Part shown: positions 10,791-20,588 of the stretch, piece after piece
Layout: each line of letters starts with the position of its first letter
How positions within the stretch are numbered: the first letter of the stretch is position 1
NCBI RefSeq assembly: GCF_023544715.1
Contig: NZ_JAMJEZ010000006.1
Coordinates: forward strand, 62,001 to 126,000
Origin: Pseudomonas eutrophicaquae
GTDB taxonomy: Bacteria; Pseudomonadota; Gammaproteobacteria; Pseudomonadales; Pseudomonadaceae
Length of the DNA: 64,000 nucleotides
Reading direction: 5' to 3'
Notes under the pieces: model-generated
The model's input: only the letters and a program-made list of their open reading frames with translations
Database searches by the model: none
What the model was told of the DNA's origin: nothing
Position numbers and translations under genes: made by a program

Positions 10791-11408
10791 ATGTCCCAAC
10801 TCGATCTGTCCACCGACGAAGCTCGCGTCAGCTACGGTATCGGCCTGCAGCTGGGCGGCCAGCTGCGTGCCAACCCACCGCCGGGCGTGCAGCTGGAAGC
10901 CATCCTCGCCGGTCTCGGTGATGCCTTCAATGGCCAGGCGCCGCAGGTGGCGGGCGATGCCCTGACCGCCAGCTTCCAGGTGATCCGCGAGCGCATGCAG
11001 GCCGAGCAGGCCGCCAAGGCCGAGGCCGCGGCTCAAGCCGGTCGCGACTACCTGAGCGAGAACGCCAAGCGCGAGGGCGTCACGGTGCTGGTTTCTGGCC
11101 TGCAGTTCGAGGTGCTGGTGGTCGGCGAGGGCGCCCAGCCGAGCGCTGAGGATCATGTGCGTACCCACTACCACGGCACGCTGATCGACGGCACCGTGTT
11201 TGACAGCTCCTACGAGCGCGGCCAGCCGGCTGAATTTCCGGTGACCGGGGTGATTCCGGGTTGGGTCGAGGCGCTGCAGCTGATGAAGGTCGGCAGCAAG
11301 TGGCGTCTGCATGTGCCGAGCGAGCTGGCGTATGGCGCTCAGGCGATTGGCAGCATTCCGCCGCACAGCACCCTGGTGTTCGATGTCGAGCTGCTGGATG
11401 TTCTGTGA
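10791..11408 (+). CDS. fklB: FKBP-type peptidyl-prolyl isomerase (FklB-like)
   Basis: 205-residue prolyl isomerase of the FKBP22/FklB type. The N-terminal helical dimerisation part (residues 1-90, Ala/Glu-rich) is followed by the FKBP fold: THYHGTLIDGTVFDSSYERG, GVIPGWVEAL, LAYGAQ and IPPHSTLVFDVELLDVL. There is no signal peptide, so it should be cytoplasmic, as for FklB. The start is ATG 10791 (MSQLDLSTDEARVSYGIGLQ). It faces ispB with a bidirectional terminator between. The stop codon is part of a 7-bp tandem repeat. Confidence 0.92.
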   Translation: MSQLDLSTDEARVSYGIGLQLGGQLRANPPPGVQLEAILAGLGDAFNGQAPQVAGDALTASFQVIRERMQAEQAAKAEAAAQAGRDYLSENAKREGVTVLVSGLQFEVLVVGEGAQPSAEDHVRTHYHGTLIDGTVFDSSYERGQPAEFPVTGVIPGWVEALQLMKVGSKWRLHVPSELAYGAQAIGSIPPHSTLVFDVELLDVL

Positions 11409-11440
11409 TCGCTGATCGCTGATCGCTGATCGCTGATCGC
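11406..11440. repeat. Five tandem copies of TGATCGC
   Basis: Five perfect head-to-tail copies of a 7-bp unit; the first TGA is the fklB stop codon. Because 7 is not a multiple of 3, a change in copy number does not alter the protein, as the stop is in copy one. Confidence 0.95.
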
Positions 11441-11446
11441 TGAAAT

Positions 11447-11486
11447 GCAAAACGCCCGTCCGGTCTGACCGTGACGGGCGTTTTGC
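11447..11486. terminator. Bidirectional terminator between fklB and ispB
   Basis: Perfect 14-bp inverted repeat (11447-11460 / 11473-11486, GCAAAACGCCCGTC and its complement) with a 12-nt loop. T-runs lie on either strand, fitting convergent genes. Confidence 0.9.
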
Positions 11487-11499
11487 GGTGACGGGGCGA

Positions 11500-12468
11500 T
11501 CAGTGGGTGCGGGCCACGGCGAACTCGGTCAGCTCGATCAGTGCGGCACGGTACGGGCTGTCCGGCAGCACCTGTAGCGCCTCGATGGCCTGTGCAGCGT
11601 ACTCGCGGGCCTTGGCGGCGGTGTAATCGAGCGCCCCGCTGGCTTCCACCGCAGCCAGTACCGGTGCGAGATCCTCCAGGCCACCTTGCTGGATGGCCTG
11701 ACGCACCAGCTCAGCCTGCTCGGCGCTGCCCTCACGCAGGGTGTAGATCAGCGGCAGGGTCGGTTTGCCTTCGGCCAGATCATCGCCGACGTTCTTGCCC
11801 AGGGTGGCGGCATCGCCGCGGTAGTCGAGCAGGTCATCGACCAGCTGGAAGGCAACGCCCAGCGCATCACCAAAGCAGCGAAGGCCGGCAATCTGCGCCT
11901 CGCTGGCGCCGGCCAGCAGCGCCGCGCTGTGGGTCGATGCCTCGAACAGCATGGCCGTCTTGCCGCGGATCACCTCCATGTAGGTGTCCTCGCTGGTGCT
12001 GGCATCACGAATCTTCGACAGTTGCAGCACTTCACCTTCGGCGATTACCCGGGTCGCAGCGGAAAGCACCTGCATGACCGGCAGCTCGCCCAGTTCGACC
12101 AGCATCTCGAAGCAGCGGGCATAGAGGAAATCACCGACCAGCACGCTGGGCGCATTGCCCCATAAGGCGTTGGCGGTGGCACGACCGCGACGCAGGCCGG
12201 ACTTGTCGACCACATCGTCATGCAGCAGGGTGGCGGTGTGCAGGAACTCGACGCTGGCCGCCAAAAGCCCCAGGCGCTCGCCGCGCAGGTTCAGGGCGTT
12301 GCCGGCCAGCAGCACCAGCAGCGGGCGCAGGCGCTTGCCGCCGGCGGAGGTGATGTAGTCGCCGATCTTCTCCACCAGCGGGACGCGGGAGATCAGCTGC
12401 CGGCGGATGATGGCATCGACGGCGGCAAAGTCGTCCGCGACCACACGGTAAAAGGCCTGGGGTTGCAT
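11500..12468 (-). CDS. ispB: Octaprenyl/polyprenyl diphosphate synthase
   Basis: 322-residue trans-prenyltransferase making the long polyprenyl tail of ubiquinone from FPP and IPP in the cytosol. It shows GGKRLRP, the first Asp-rich motif in LLHDDVVD, the second in QLVDDLLDY, and GKNVGDDLAEGK. Start is ATG 12468 (MQPQAFYRVVADDFAAV). It is divergent from rplU with well-separated consensus-like promoters for each. The chain length of the product (C40 or C45) cannot be told from the sequence by eye; Pseudomonas quinones are usually Q-9. Identity is secure. Confidence 0.95.
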   Translation of the reverse strand: MQPQAFYRVVADDFAAVDAIIRRQLISRVPLVEKIGDYITSAGGKRLRPLLVLLAGNALNLRGERLGLLAASVEFLHTATLLHDDVVDKSGLRRGRATANALWGNAPSVLVGDFLYARCFEMLVELGELPVMQVLSAATRVIAEGEVLQLSKIRDASTSEDTYMEVIRGKTAMLFEASTHSAALLAGASEAQIAGLRCFGDALGVAFQLVDDLLDYRGDAATLGKNVGDDLAEGKPTLPLIYTLREGSAEQAELVRQAIQQGGLEDLAPVLAAVEASGALDYTAAKAREYAAQAIEALQVLPDSPYRAALIELTEFAVARTH

Positions 12469-12500
12469 CGGCTATCAAGGCTCCTCAAGGGTTGCGCGGC

Positions 12501-12529
12501 ATGCTAGGTGGCGGGTATGACAGTGTCAA
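12501..12529 (-). promoter_or_regulatory. sigma70-type promoter of ispB
   Basis: Minus strand: TTGACA (12529-12524), 17-bp spacer, TAGCAT (12506-12501), about 30 bases ahead of the ispB start codon. Confidence 0.8.
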
Positions 12530-12547
12530 GGAAAGCCGCCGATGCCC

Positions 12548-12576
12548 TTGTCAGGGCGTATGGTGTTTCGTACAAT
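12548..12576 (+). promoter_or_regulatory. sigma70-type promoter of rplU-rpmA
   Basis: TTGTCA (12548-12553), 17-bp spacer, TACAAT (12571-12576). This predicts a 5' leader of about 125 nt before rplU, long enough for ribosomal-protein feedback control. The -35 elements of this promoter and of ispB are only 18 bp apart. Confidence 0.8.
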
Positions 12577-12709
12577 CCGTGCCCCGAACTTCCTGGCACT
12601 CCCTGCCTTACGCAATTGCACGGCTTACCCCTCCCGGTAGCGTGCAGCCATGCTGGCCAATAACTCCTTCACCAAAGCGCCAGGTGAGCAGGTCTAACGG
12701 AGACATTCC

Positions 12710-13021
12710 ATGTACGCAGTAATTGTTACCGGTGGCAAGCAGTACAAAGTCGCTGAAGGCGAATTCCTCAAGATCGAGAAGCTCGACGTAGCCACCGGTG
12801 AAAGCATTGCTTTCGACAAGGTGCTGCTGGTCGGCAACGGTGATGACGTCAAGATCGGTGCGCCGGTCGTTGAAGGTGCCAAGGTCACTGCTGAAGTGAT
12901 CAATCAGGGGCGTCACGACAAGATCCGCATCATCAAGTTCCGTCGTCGTAAGCACCACATGAAGCGTCAGGGCCACCGTCAGTGGTTCACTGAAATCAAG
13001 ATCACCGGCATTCAGGCCTGA
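12710..13021 (+). CDS. rplU: 50S ribosomal protein L21
   Basis: 103 residues ([18 protein letters not shown]), the usual L21 length. It binds 23S rRNA in the large subunit. The basic loop [18 protein letters not shown] and the C-terminal [10 protein letters not shown] are family features. It is first in rplU-rpmA, with a 28-base gap to rpmA and a clear GGAG ribosome-binding site. An unusually long leader precedes it. Confidence 0.98.
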   Translation: MYAVIVTGGKQYKVAEGEFLKIEKLDVATGESIAFDKVLLVGNGDDVKIGAPVVEGAKVTAEVINQGRHDKIRIIKFRRRKHHMKRQGHRQWFTEIKITGIQA

Positions 13022-13049
13022 TCCCCTCTTTTTCCGGAGTATTTGACTC

Positions 13050-13307
13050 ATGGCACACAAAAAAGCTGGCGGTTCTACCCGTAACGGCCGCGATTCCGAA
13101 AGTAAACGCCTGGGCGTGAAGATGTACGGCAGCCAAGCCGCTGTGGCTGGCAACATCCTCGTGCGTCAGCGCGGCACCAAGTTCCACGCCGGTGTCGGTG
13201 TTGGCATGGGCAAAGACCACACCCTGTTCGCCAAGGTGAACGGCGTGGTCAAGTTCGAGACCAAGGGTGCCTTCGGTCGCAAATACGTGAGCGTCGTGGC
13301 CCACTAA
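13050..13307 (+). CDS. rpmA: 50S ribosomal protein L27
   Basis: 85 residues ([20 protein letters not shown]), the full L27 length. The flexible N-terminal tail reaches the peptidyl-transferase centre. There is no N-terminal extension of the kind cleaved in Firmicutes. It is co-transcribed with rplU and followed by a strong terminator that separates it from obgE. Confidence 0.98.
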   Translation: MAHKKAGGSTRNGRDSESKRLGVKMYGSQAAVAGNILVRQRGTKFHAGVGVGMGKDHTLFAKVNGVVKFETKGAFGRKYVSVVAH

Positions 13308-13321
13308 GCCCGCGTTTGCCG

Positions 13322-13352
13322 AAAAAGCCCTGTCAGCAGACAGGGCTTTTTT
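13322..13352 (+). terminator. Rho-independent terminator after rpmA
   Basis: 13-bp perfect stem (AAAAAGCCCTGTC and its complement), AGCA loop, six terminal T. Confidence 0.95.
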
Positions 13353-13377
13353 GTTTGTACATCCCTTGCTCTAATAA

Positions 13378-14625
<1,248 letters not shown>

Positions 14626-14634
14626 AGCCCGGTG

Positions 14635-14654
14635 GTCGCCGGTCGGCCGGCGAT
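14635..14654. other. Stable hairpin in the obgE-proB gap
   Basis: 8-bp stem (one G-T pair) closing a TCGG tetraloop, ten bases after the obgE stop, with no T-tract. It may protect the mRNA end or weaken read-through into proB. Confidence 0.5.
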
Positions 14655-14708
14655 CGAATCGAGGCGGGGCGGTGTGCGTCCCGCCAGCTGAGTGCAAGGT
14701 TGCTGAAC

Positions 14709-15827
14709 ATGCGTGAGAAGGTGAGCAAGGCCCGCCGCTGGGTGGTGAAGATCGGCAGTGCGCTGCTGACCGCCGACGGTCGCGGCCTCGACCGCGGCGC
14801 CATGGCCGTGTGGGTCGAACAGATGGTGGCGCTGCGCCGCTCGGGTGTCGAGCTGGTGCTGGTGTCGTCCGGCGCGGTGGCGGCCGGGATGAGTCGACTG
14901 GGTTGGGAAACCCGTCCGGCGACCATCCATGAGCTGCAGGCGGCCGCCGCTGTCGGTCAGATGGGGCTGGTGCAGGCTTGGGAATCGAGCTTTGCCGAGC
15001 ATGGCCTGCATACCGCCCAGGTGCTGCTGACCCACGACGACCTCTCTGATCGCAAGCGTTACCTGAATGCACGCAGCACCCTGCGCACGCTGGTGGATCT
15101 GGGGGTGATTCCGGTCATCAACGAGAACGATACCGTCGCCACCGATGAGATCCGCTTTGGTGACAACGACACGCTGGCCGCGCTGGTGGCCAATCTGGTG
15201 GAAGCGGATCTCCTGGTGATCCTTACCGATCGTGATGGCATGTTTGATGCCGATCCGCGTCACAACCCTGATGCCCAGCTGATCTTCGAGGCCCGCGCCG
15301 ATGATCCGTCACTGGATGCCGTGGCGGGGGGTGCGGGCGGTGCGCTGGGGCGTGGCGGCATGCAGACCAAGCTGCGTGCGGCCCGTCTGGCGGCACGCTC
15401 CGGGGCCAATAGCGTGATCATTGGCGGGCGCATCGAGCGGGTGCTGGATCGCCTGCGTCAGGGCGAGCGTCTGGGGACCCTGCTGACCGCTGAGCAGGGT
15501 CGGCATGCGGCGCGCAAGCAGTGGCTGGCTGGTCATCTGCAGACCCGTGGCAGTCTGACGCTGGATGCCGGTGCGGTGCGGGCGCTGCTCGAACAGCGCA
15601 AGAGCCTGCTGCCGGTGGGAGTCACTGCGGTCGAGGGTAACTTCCGTCGTGGCGAGATGGTGGTCTGCCTGGCGCCTGACGGGCAGGAAGTCGCCCGTGG
15701 ACTGGCCAACTACAGCGCTGCCGATGCGCAGCGGATCATTGGGCTGGGCACCGAGGCGATCGAGCAGGAGCTCGGCTATATCGACGAGCCGGAGCTGGTG
15801 CACCGCGACAACCTGGTGCTGGTATGA
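14709..15827 (+). CDS. proB: Glutamate 5-kinase
   Basis: 372-residue enzyme phosphorylating glutamate at the first step of proline synthesis. The N-terminal amino-acid-kinase domain shows [20 protein letters not shown] and [19 protein letters not shown]; a C-terminal PUA domain follows ([22 protein letters not shown]). Start ATG 14709 gives [13 protein letters not shown]; an in-frame TTG nine bases upstream is less likely. It overlaps the CreA-family gene by 4 bases (ATGA). ProB in this family is feedback-inhibited by proline; the PUA domain is thought to contribute. Confidence 0.96.
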   Translation: MREKVSKARRWVVKIGSALLTADGRGLDRGAMAVWVEQMVALRRSGVELVLVSSGAVAAGMSRLGWETRPATIHELQAAAAVGQMGLVQAWESSFAEHGLHTAQVLLTHDDLSDRKRYLNARSTLRTLVDLGVIPVINENDTVATDEIRFGDNDTLAALVANLVEADLLVILTDRDGMFDADPRHNPDAQLIFEARADDPSLDAVAGGAGGALGRGGMQTKLRAARLAARSGANSVIIGGRIERVLDRLRQGERLGTLLTAEQGRHAARKQWLAGHLQTRGSLTLDAGAVRALLEQRKSLLPVGVTAVEGNFRRGEMVVCLAPDGQEVARGLANYSAADAQRIIGLGTEAIEQELGYIDEPELVHRDNLVLV

Positions 15828-16288
15828 GGCGCGCGCTGCTCGGCCTGGCGGCGGCCCTGAGCCTGGCGGGTGGTGCGCAGGCCGAGGTGATCGGCGAGGT
15901 CTCCACGGTGTTCAAGCTGCTCGGCCCCAACCACCGGATCGTCGTCGAGGCCTTCGACGACCCCAAGGTGGAGGGGGTGACCTGCTACCTGTCGCGAGCC
16001 AGGACCGGCGGCATCAAGGGCGGCTTGGGCCTGGCCGGGGACCGCGCCGAGGCATCGATCGCCTGCCGCCAGGTCGGCCCGATCCGCTTCCGCGACACGC
16101 TTGAGGACGGCGAGGAGGTGTTCAAGGAGCGCACCTCGCTGGTGTTCAAGACCATGCAGGTGGTGCGCTTCTTCGACCAGAAGCGCAACAGCCTGGTCTA
16201 TCTGGTCTACAGCGATCGGGTCATCGAAGGCAGCCCGCAGAATGCGGTGACCGCCATCCCGATCCTGCCTTGGCCGCAGGGGAACTGA
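15824..16288 (+). CDS. creA: CreA-family periplasmic protein
   Basis: 154 residues with an N-terminal signal peptide (basic start, hydrophobic [16 protein letters not shown], likely cut after AQA). The mature part contains [19 protein letters not shown], the CreA/DUF1471-independent family signature I recognise from E. coli CreA, plus two cysteines that could form a disulfide. The function is unknown. The ATG overlaps the proB stop by 4 bases, so the two genes are co-translated. An inverted repeat downstream probably ends the transcript. Confidence 0.88.
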   Translation: MRRALLGLAAALSLAGGAQAEVIGEVSTVFKLLGPNHRIVVEAFDDPKVEGVTCYLSRARTGGIKGGLGLAGDRAEASIACRQVGPIRFRDTLEDGEEVFKERTSLVFKTMQVVRFFDQKRNSLVYLVYSDRVIEGSPQNAVTAIPILPWPQGN

Positions 16289-16329
16289 GCGGCGGCGCTT
16301 ACCCATCAGATACAGCCACGCAGGGCATC

Positions 16330-16359
16330 GGTAGAAAATCGCTGCGCGAGCTTTCTACC
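16330..16359. repeat. Inverted repeat downstream of creA
   Basis: GGTAGAAA / TTTCTACC arms separated by 14 bases including GCTGCGCGAGC. It resembles small palindromic repeats scattered in Pseudomonas intergenic regions; it might also terminate the creA transcript. Confidence 0.5.
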
Positions 16360-16385
16360 CTGCCTGGCTGATGCCCCGCGGCAGA

Positions 16386-16412
16386 CAAAAAAGACCCCGC
16401 CGAAGCGGGGTC
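16386..16412 (-). terminator. Rho-independent terminator of the lldP-lldD-dld operon
   Basis: Minus strand: GACCCCGC, TTCG loop, GCGGGGTC, then six T. It lies 37 bases past the dld stop. Confidence 0.93.
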
Positions 16413-16448
16413 GAAAGTGCCGTAGCACGACCTTGATTCGTCGGCCGC

Positions 16449-19262
16449 TCAGGCTGGCGGTCGGGCGCGTGTGACCCGGTCGACCAGGTAGACCAGGCCG
16501 TGGTAGTCGATCCCCGCATGCTGCGACAGGCCGATCTCGCAGGTGCGGCTGGTCGATACGCCCTCGTTGCACTGCTGCACCGCCTCCTTCAGCGAGCGCA
16601 GCGCGTGGCTGTTGAGTTCCGGGACGTTGAAGCCCTTGTCGCCGGCGAAGCCGCAGCAGTGGATGCCTTCCGGTACCACCACTTGCGTGGTGCAGCGGCG
16701 GACGATGTCGATCAGTCCCTGGGCCTCGCCCAGGTGCTGGGTGCTGCAGGTGACGTGTACCGCTACCGGCTCGGCCTGCGGGATGAATTCCAGGCGTTCG
16801 AGCAGCTGTTCGCGGATGAACTTCACCGGGTCGAAGATCTTCAGTCGGCTGTCGGCCAGGTCCTGTACCAGGCGCAGGGTGCAGGGGCTGGTGTCGCAGT
16901 AGATCGGGTCGAGGCCGCCGCGGCTGGCCAGCAGCAGGGCGTGGCGCAGTTCTTCGCGCTTGTCCTCGGCCTGCTGCGGGTAGCCCTTGGAGGCGAACGG
17001 CTGACCGCAGCAGAGGTTGTCGAGGTTGTCGGGGAAGACTACGGCGAAGCCGGCCTTTTCCAGCAGGGCGCGGGTCTTGTCGAGCAGCGGAACCTGCTCG
17101 GCATCGCCGGCTGCCGGGCCCATGACCCGCGACACGCAGGCGGCCAGATAGACCACCCGCGGTTTGTCCGTGGATGGCGTCGCGGCCGGCAGCTGCAGGC
17201 GTACCGGCTGCGGCATGGCATTCGTCCACTGCGGCAGGCGTTCGCCGGAGAGGCGGCGCAGGCCGGCGCTGAGGGCGGCCAGGCGCGGTGCGCCGAGCAG
17301 CTTGCGGGCGCTGTTGGCGGCGCTCAGGGTCAGCCGGGTGCCCTTGAGGGCGGTGGCGAAGTGGCGGGCCAGCCAGGTGGCGGTGCCCGGATGTTCGGCT
17401 GTCGCGGCGCGCAGCTGGCGCACCAGGTCGCCGGTGTTGATGCCTACCGGGCAGCGCTGCGCGCACAGGCCGGTGGCGGCGCAGGTGTCGAGGCCGTGGT
17501 AGCGGTAGGCGCGTTCCAGCTCCGTGGTGTCGATGCCGGCGCGTTTCTTTGCCTGGATGTCGCGCCAGATGACGATGCGCTGGCGCGGGGTGAGGGTCAG
17601 GCCGCGTGACGGGCAGACCGGTTCGCAGAAGCCGCATTCGATGCACTTGTCGACGATTTCGTCGGCGGCCGGCAGCGGCTTGAGGTTCTTCAGGTGGATC
17701 TCGGGGTCTGCGGAGAGCACCACGTCGGGGTTGAGGATGCCGCGCGGGTCGAGCAGGCGCTTGATCTGCCACATCAGCTGGTAGGCGTCGCTGCCCCATT
17801 CCAGTTCGACGAAGGGGGCCATGTTGCGCCCGGTGCCGTGTTCGGCCTTCAGTGCGCCGCCGAACTCGACGGCGACCAGCTGGGCGACGTCCTGCATGAA
17901 GGCTTCGTAGCGGGCCTTTTCCGCCTCGCTGTCGAAGCCCTGGGTGAACACGAAGTGCAGGTTGCCCTCCAGGGCATGGCCGAAGATGATCGCCTCGTCG
18001 TAGCGGTGCCTGTCGAACAGTTCGAGCAGGCGCTTGACCCCCTCGGCGAGCTGCTCGACCGGGAAGGTGACGTCTTCGATGATCACCGTGGTGCCGGTGC
18101 GGCGCACCGCGCCGACCGCCGGGAAGGTGTCCTTGCGGATTTTCCACAGCTGTTCGCAGACCGCCGGGTCTGTGCTGAAGTCGACCTGCTTTTCCACCGG
18201 GAAGTGGGCGATGGCGGCAATGATCTGCGCGATCTGTTCGTGCAGCAGGCTCTGGCTGGCGGCGCGCGATTCGATCAGCAGGGCGCAGGCGCCATCCGAC
18301 AGTTCGCGTACCCAGGCCGGCATGCCCGGCTTGCTTTCCACCGAGCGCAGGCTGCGGCGGTCGAGCAGTTCGACGGCGGAGACCGGCTGCTGGCGCAGCA
18401 CCGGCACGGCGCGGCAGCAGTTTTCCACATCCGGGAAGACGATCAGCGCGCTGGCCTTGTGCGGGTAGTCGGGCACGGTGTGGTAGGTGACGGCGCTGAT
18501 GAAGCCCAGGGTGCCCTCGGAGCCGACCATCAGGTGGTTGAGGATGTCCAGCGGGTCGTCGTAGTCGACCAGGGCGTTGAGGGACAGGCCGGTGGTGTTC
18601 TTCAGGCGGTACTTGTGGCGGATCTTCGCCGCCAGTGCGCTGTTGGCGCGGGTCTGGCGGCCCAGTTCGGCCAGCTGTTCGAGCAGTCCGGCGTGGCTGG
18701 CGCGGAAGGCGGCGACGCTGGCCGGGTCTTCGCTGTCCACCAGGGTGCCGTCGGCGAGGATCAGGCGCAGGCCGGCGAGGGTCTGGTAGCTGTTCTGCGC
18801 GGTGCCGCAGCACATGCCGCTGGAGTTGTTGGCGACGATGCCGCCGATCTTCGCTGCGTTGATCGACGCCGGGTCAGGGCCGATCTTGCGCTGGAAGGGG
18901 GCCAGCACGGCGTTGGCCTGCGCGCCGATCACCCCCGGCTGCAGGCGGATCTGCGCGCCTTCTGCGCGGATTTCCCGGCCATTCCAGTTGTCACCGAGGA
19001 CGATCAGTACCGAGTCGCTGATCGCCTGGCCGGACAGGCTGGTGCCGGCGGCGCGGAAGGTCACCGCCACCTGCTCGGCATGCGCCAGGCGCAGCAGCTC
19101 GACCACCTCGCGTTCGGACTCGACGCGCAGCACCAGCTGGGGGATCAGCCGGTAGAAGCTGGCGTCGGTGCCGAAGGCCAGGGTGGACAGCGGATCGTCG
19201 AAGCGCCGCTCGCGGGGGATCAGGCGCTCGACGGCGTTGAGGAAGGCGGCGGGCAGGCTCAT
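16449..19262 (-). CDS. dld: D-lactate dehydrogenase-type FAD/Fe-S oxidoreductase
   Basis: 937-residue respiratory oxidoreductase. The N-terminal FAD-binding (VAO-type) domain has FRAAGTSLSGQA, KIGGIVANNSSG and MVGSEGTLGF. An FAD-linked oxidase C-terminal domain (EHGTGRNMAPFVELEWG, RGILNPDVVLS) follows. Then come two 4Fe-4S motifs (CIECGFCEPVCP; CAATGLCAQRCPVG) and a cysteine-rich pair (NLCCGQPF; IHCCGFAG). It is last in lldP-lldD-dld and equivalent to lldE/D-iLDH of Pseudomonas lactate operons, oxidising D-lactate to pyruvate with electrons to the quinone pool. Start ATG 19262 (MSLPAAFLNAVERL) has a GGAG site; an in-frame TTG two codons earlier is possible. Confidence 0.92.
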   Translation of the reverse strand: MSLPAAFLNAVERLIPRERRFDDPLSTLAFGTDASFYRLIPQLVLRVESEREVVELLRLAHAEQVAVTFRAAGTSLSGQAISDSVLIVLGDNWNGREIRAEGAQIRLQPGVIGAQANAVLAPFQRKIGPDPASINAAKIGGIVANNSSGMCCGTAQNSYQTLAGLRLILADGTLVDSEDPASVAAFRASHAGLLEQLAELGRQTRANSALAAKIRHKYRLKNTTGLSLNALVDYDDPLDILNHLMVGSEGTLGFISAVTYHTVPDYPHKASALIVFPDVENCCRAVPVLRQQPVSAVELLDRRSLRSVESKPGMPAWVRELSDGACALLIESRAASQSLLHEQIAQIIAAIAHFPVEKQVDFSTDPAVCEQLWKIRKDTFPAVGAVRRTGTTVIIEDVTFPVEQLAEGVKRLLELFDRHRYDEAIIFGHALEGNLHFVFTQGFDSEAEKARYEAFMQDVAQLVAVEFGGALKAEHGTGRNMAPFVELEWGSDAYQLMWQIKRLLDPRGILNPDVVLSADPEIHLKNLKPLPAADEIVDKCIECGFCEPVCPSRGLTLTPRQRIVIWRDIQAKKRAGIDTTELERAYRYHGLDTCAATGLCAQRCPVGINTGDLVRQLRAATAEHPGTATWLARHFATALKGTRLTLSAANSARKLLGAPRLAALSAGLRRLSGERLPQWTNAMPQPVRLQLPAATPSTDKPRVVYLAACVSRVMGPAAGDAEQVPLLDKTRALLEKAGFAVVFPDNLDNLCCGQPFASKGYPQQAEDKREELRHALLLASRGGLDPIYCDTSPCTLRLVQDLADSRLKIFDPVKFIREQLLERLEFIPQAEPVAVHVTCSTQHLGEAQGLIDIVRRCTTQVVVPEGIHCCGFAGDKGFNVPELNSHALRSLKEAVQQCNEGVSTSRTCEIGLSQHAGIDYHGLVYLVDRVTRARPPA

Positions 19263-19329
19263 GGGCAACTCCGGCAGTCACGGTTCGGGTACGGGGCAAT
19301 CGCGCTGTGTGCGGGCCGGCACCGAGCGC

Positions 19330-19355
19330 CCCCTCTCCCAGGTCTGGGAGAGGGG
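19330..19355. other. 11-bp hairpin in the lldD-dld gap
   Basis: CCCCTCTCCCA / TGGGAGAGGGG with a 4-base loop, inside the operon between lldD and dld, and without a T-tract. This kind of palindrome can set mRNA decay or partial termination. Confidence 0.75.
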
Positions 19356-19381
19356 AGAACAGCGGCGCGCGGCGCATGGCC

Positions 19382-20527
19382 TCAGGCGCCCAGTTCGCGG
19401 ACCAGCGAGTCGCGGCTGATCTCGGCGATCGAGCGGGCGCCGGTGAGGGTCATGGCCACGCGCATTTCCTTGTCGATCAGCTCCAGCAGGTTGCGCACCC
19501 CGGCCTCGCCGTCGGCAGCCAGGGCATAGACGAAGGCGCGGCCGAGCATCACGCTGTCGGCGCCGAGGGCGAGCATGCGCACCACGTCGAGGCCGGTGCG
19601 GATGCCGGAATCGGCGAGGATCTTCAGTTCGCCCTTCACCGCGTCGGCAATGGCCGGCAGAGCGCGGGCGCTGGACAGCACGCCGTCGAGCTGGCGGCCG
19701 CCGTGGTTGGAGACGACGATGCCGTCGGCGCCGAACTTCACCGCGTCGCGGGCGTCGTCCGGGTCGAGGATGCCCTTGATCACCATCGGGCCGTCCCAGA
19801 AGTCGCGGATCCACTCCAGGTCCTTCCAGGAGATCGACGGGTCGAAGTTGTTGGCCAGCCAGCCGATGTAGTCCTCGAGGCCGGTGGGGTTGCCGCGATA
19901 GGTGGAAATGTTGCCCAGGTCGTGGGGCTTGCCGAGCAGGCCGACGTCCAGCGCCCAGCGCGGGTGGGTGACCGCCTGCAGGTAGCGGCGCAGCGCCGCG
20001 TTGGGGCCGCTCATCCCCGAGTGGGCGTCGCGGTAGCGGGCGCCGGGCACCGGCATGTCGACGGTGAACACCAGGGTGGTGACGCCGGCGGCCTTGGCGC
20101 GCTCCAGGGCGTTCTTCATGAAGCCGCGGTCCTTGAGCACGTAGAGCTGGAACCACATCGGCCGGTCGATGGCCGGGGCGACTTCCTCGATCGGGCACAC
20201 CGACACGGTGGACAGGGTGAAGGGGATGCCCTTGGCCGCCGCGGCACGCGCGGCCTGCACTTCGCCGCGCCGCGCATACATGCCGGTCAGGCCGACCGGC
20301 GCCAGGGCCACCGGCAGGGCCAGCTGCTCGCCGAACAGCTCGGTGCTGAGGCTCAGCTCGGACATGTCCTTGAGCACCCGCTGGCGCAGGGCGATGTCGG
20401 CCAGGTCGGCGACGTTGCGCCGCAGGGTGTGCTCGGCATAGGCGCCGCCATCGATGTAGTGGAACAGGAACGGCGGCAGGCGGCGCTGGGCGGCGGCGCG
20501 GTAGTCGGTGGAGGCGGAGATGATCAT
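19382..20527 (-). CDS. lldD: L-lactate dehydrogenase (FMN, quinone-dependent)
   Basis: 381-residue member of the alpha-hydroxy-acid oxidase family, membrane-associated, oxidising L-lactate to pyruvate and passing electrons to quinone. Family features: [15 protein letters not shown] near the N-terminus, [16 protein letters not shown], the catalytic His in [12 protein letters not shown], and the FMN phosphate site [19 protein letters not shown]. Start ATG 20527 ([13 protein letters not shown]). It is the middle gene of lldP-lldD-dld, with palindromic hairpins in both flanking gaps. Likely induced by lactate through LldR. Confidence 0.97.
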   Translation of the reverse strand: MIISASTDYRAAAQRRLPPFLFHYIDGGAYAEHTLRRNVADLADIALRQRVLKDMSELSLSTELFGEQLALPVALAPVGLTGMYARRGEVQAARAAAAKGIPFTLSTVSVCPIEEVAPAIDRPMWFQLYVLKDRGFMKNALERAKAAGVTTLVFTVDMPVPGARYRDAHSGMSGPNAALRRYLQAVTHPRWALDVGLLGKPHDLGNISTYRGNPTGLEDYIGWLANNFDPSISWKDLEWIRDFWDGPMVIKGILDPDDARDAVKFGADGIVVSNHGGRQLDGVLSSARALPAIADAVKGELKILADSGIRTGLDVVRMLALGADSVMLGRAFVYALAADGEAGVRNLLELIDKEMRVAMTLTGARSIAEISRDSLVRELGA

Positions 20528-20553
20528 CGGGCGGCTCCCGGTAGGTTCGTGGG

Positions 20554-20584
20554 GACCGCGCCCCGCTCGGGGCGGGGCGCGGTC
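20554..20584. other. 12-bp GC-rich hairpin in the lldP-lldD gap
   Basis: GACCGCGCCCCG and its exact complement, 7-nt loop, starting 5 bases after the lldP stop. No T-tract. It could stabilise the lldP mRNA 3' end or attenuate lldD. Confidence 0.8.
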
Positions 20585-20588
20585 GGGC

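Noticed and set aside
11406-11440. Possible CRISPR or phage attachment repeat
   Set aside because: Seven-base direct repeats without spacers or cas/integrase genes.
17694-19529. 611-residue plus-strand open frame opposite dld
   Set aside because: The minus strand carries complete FAD and Fe-S motifs; the plus product is low-complexity Ala/Gly/Gln/Val.
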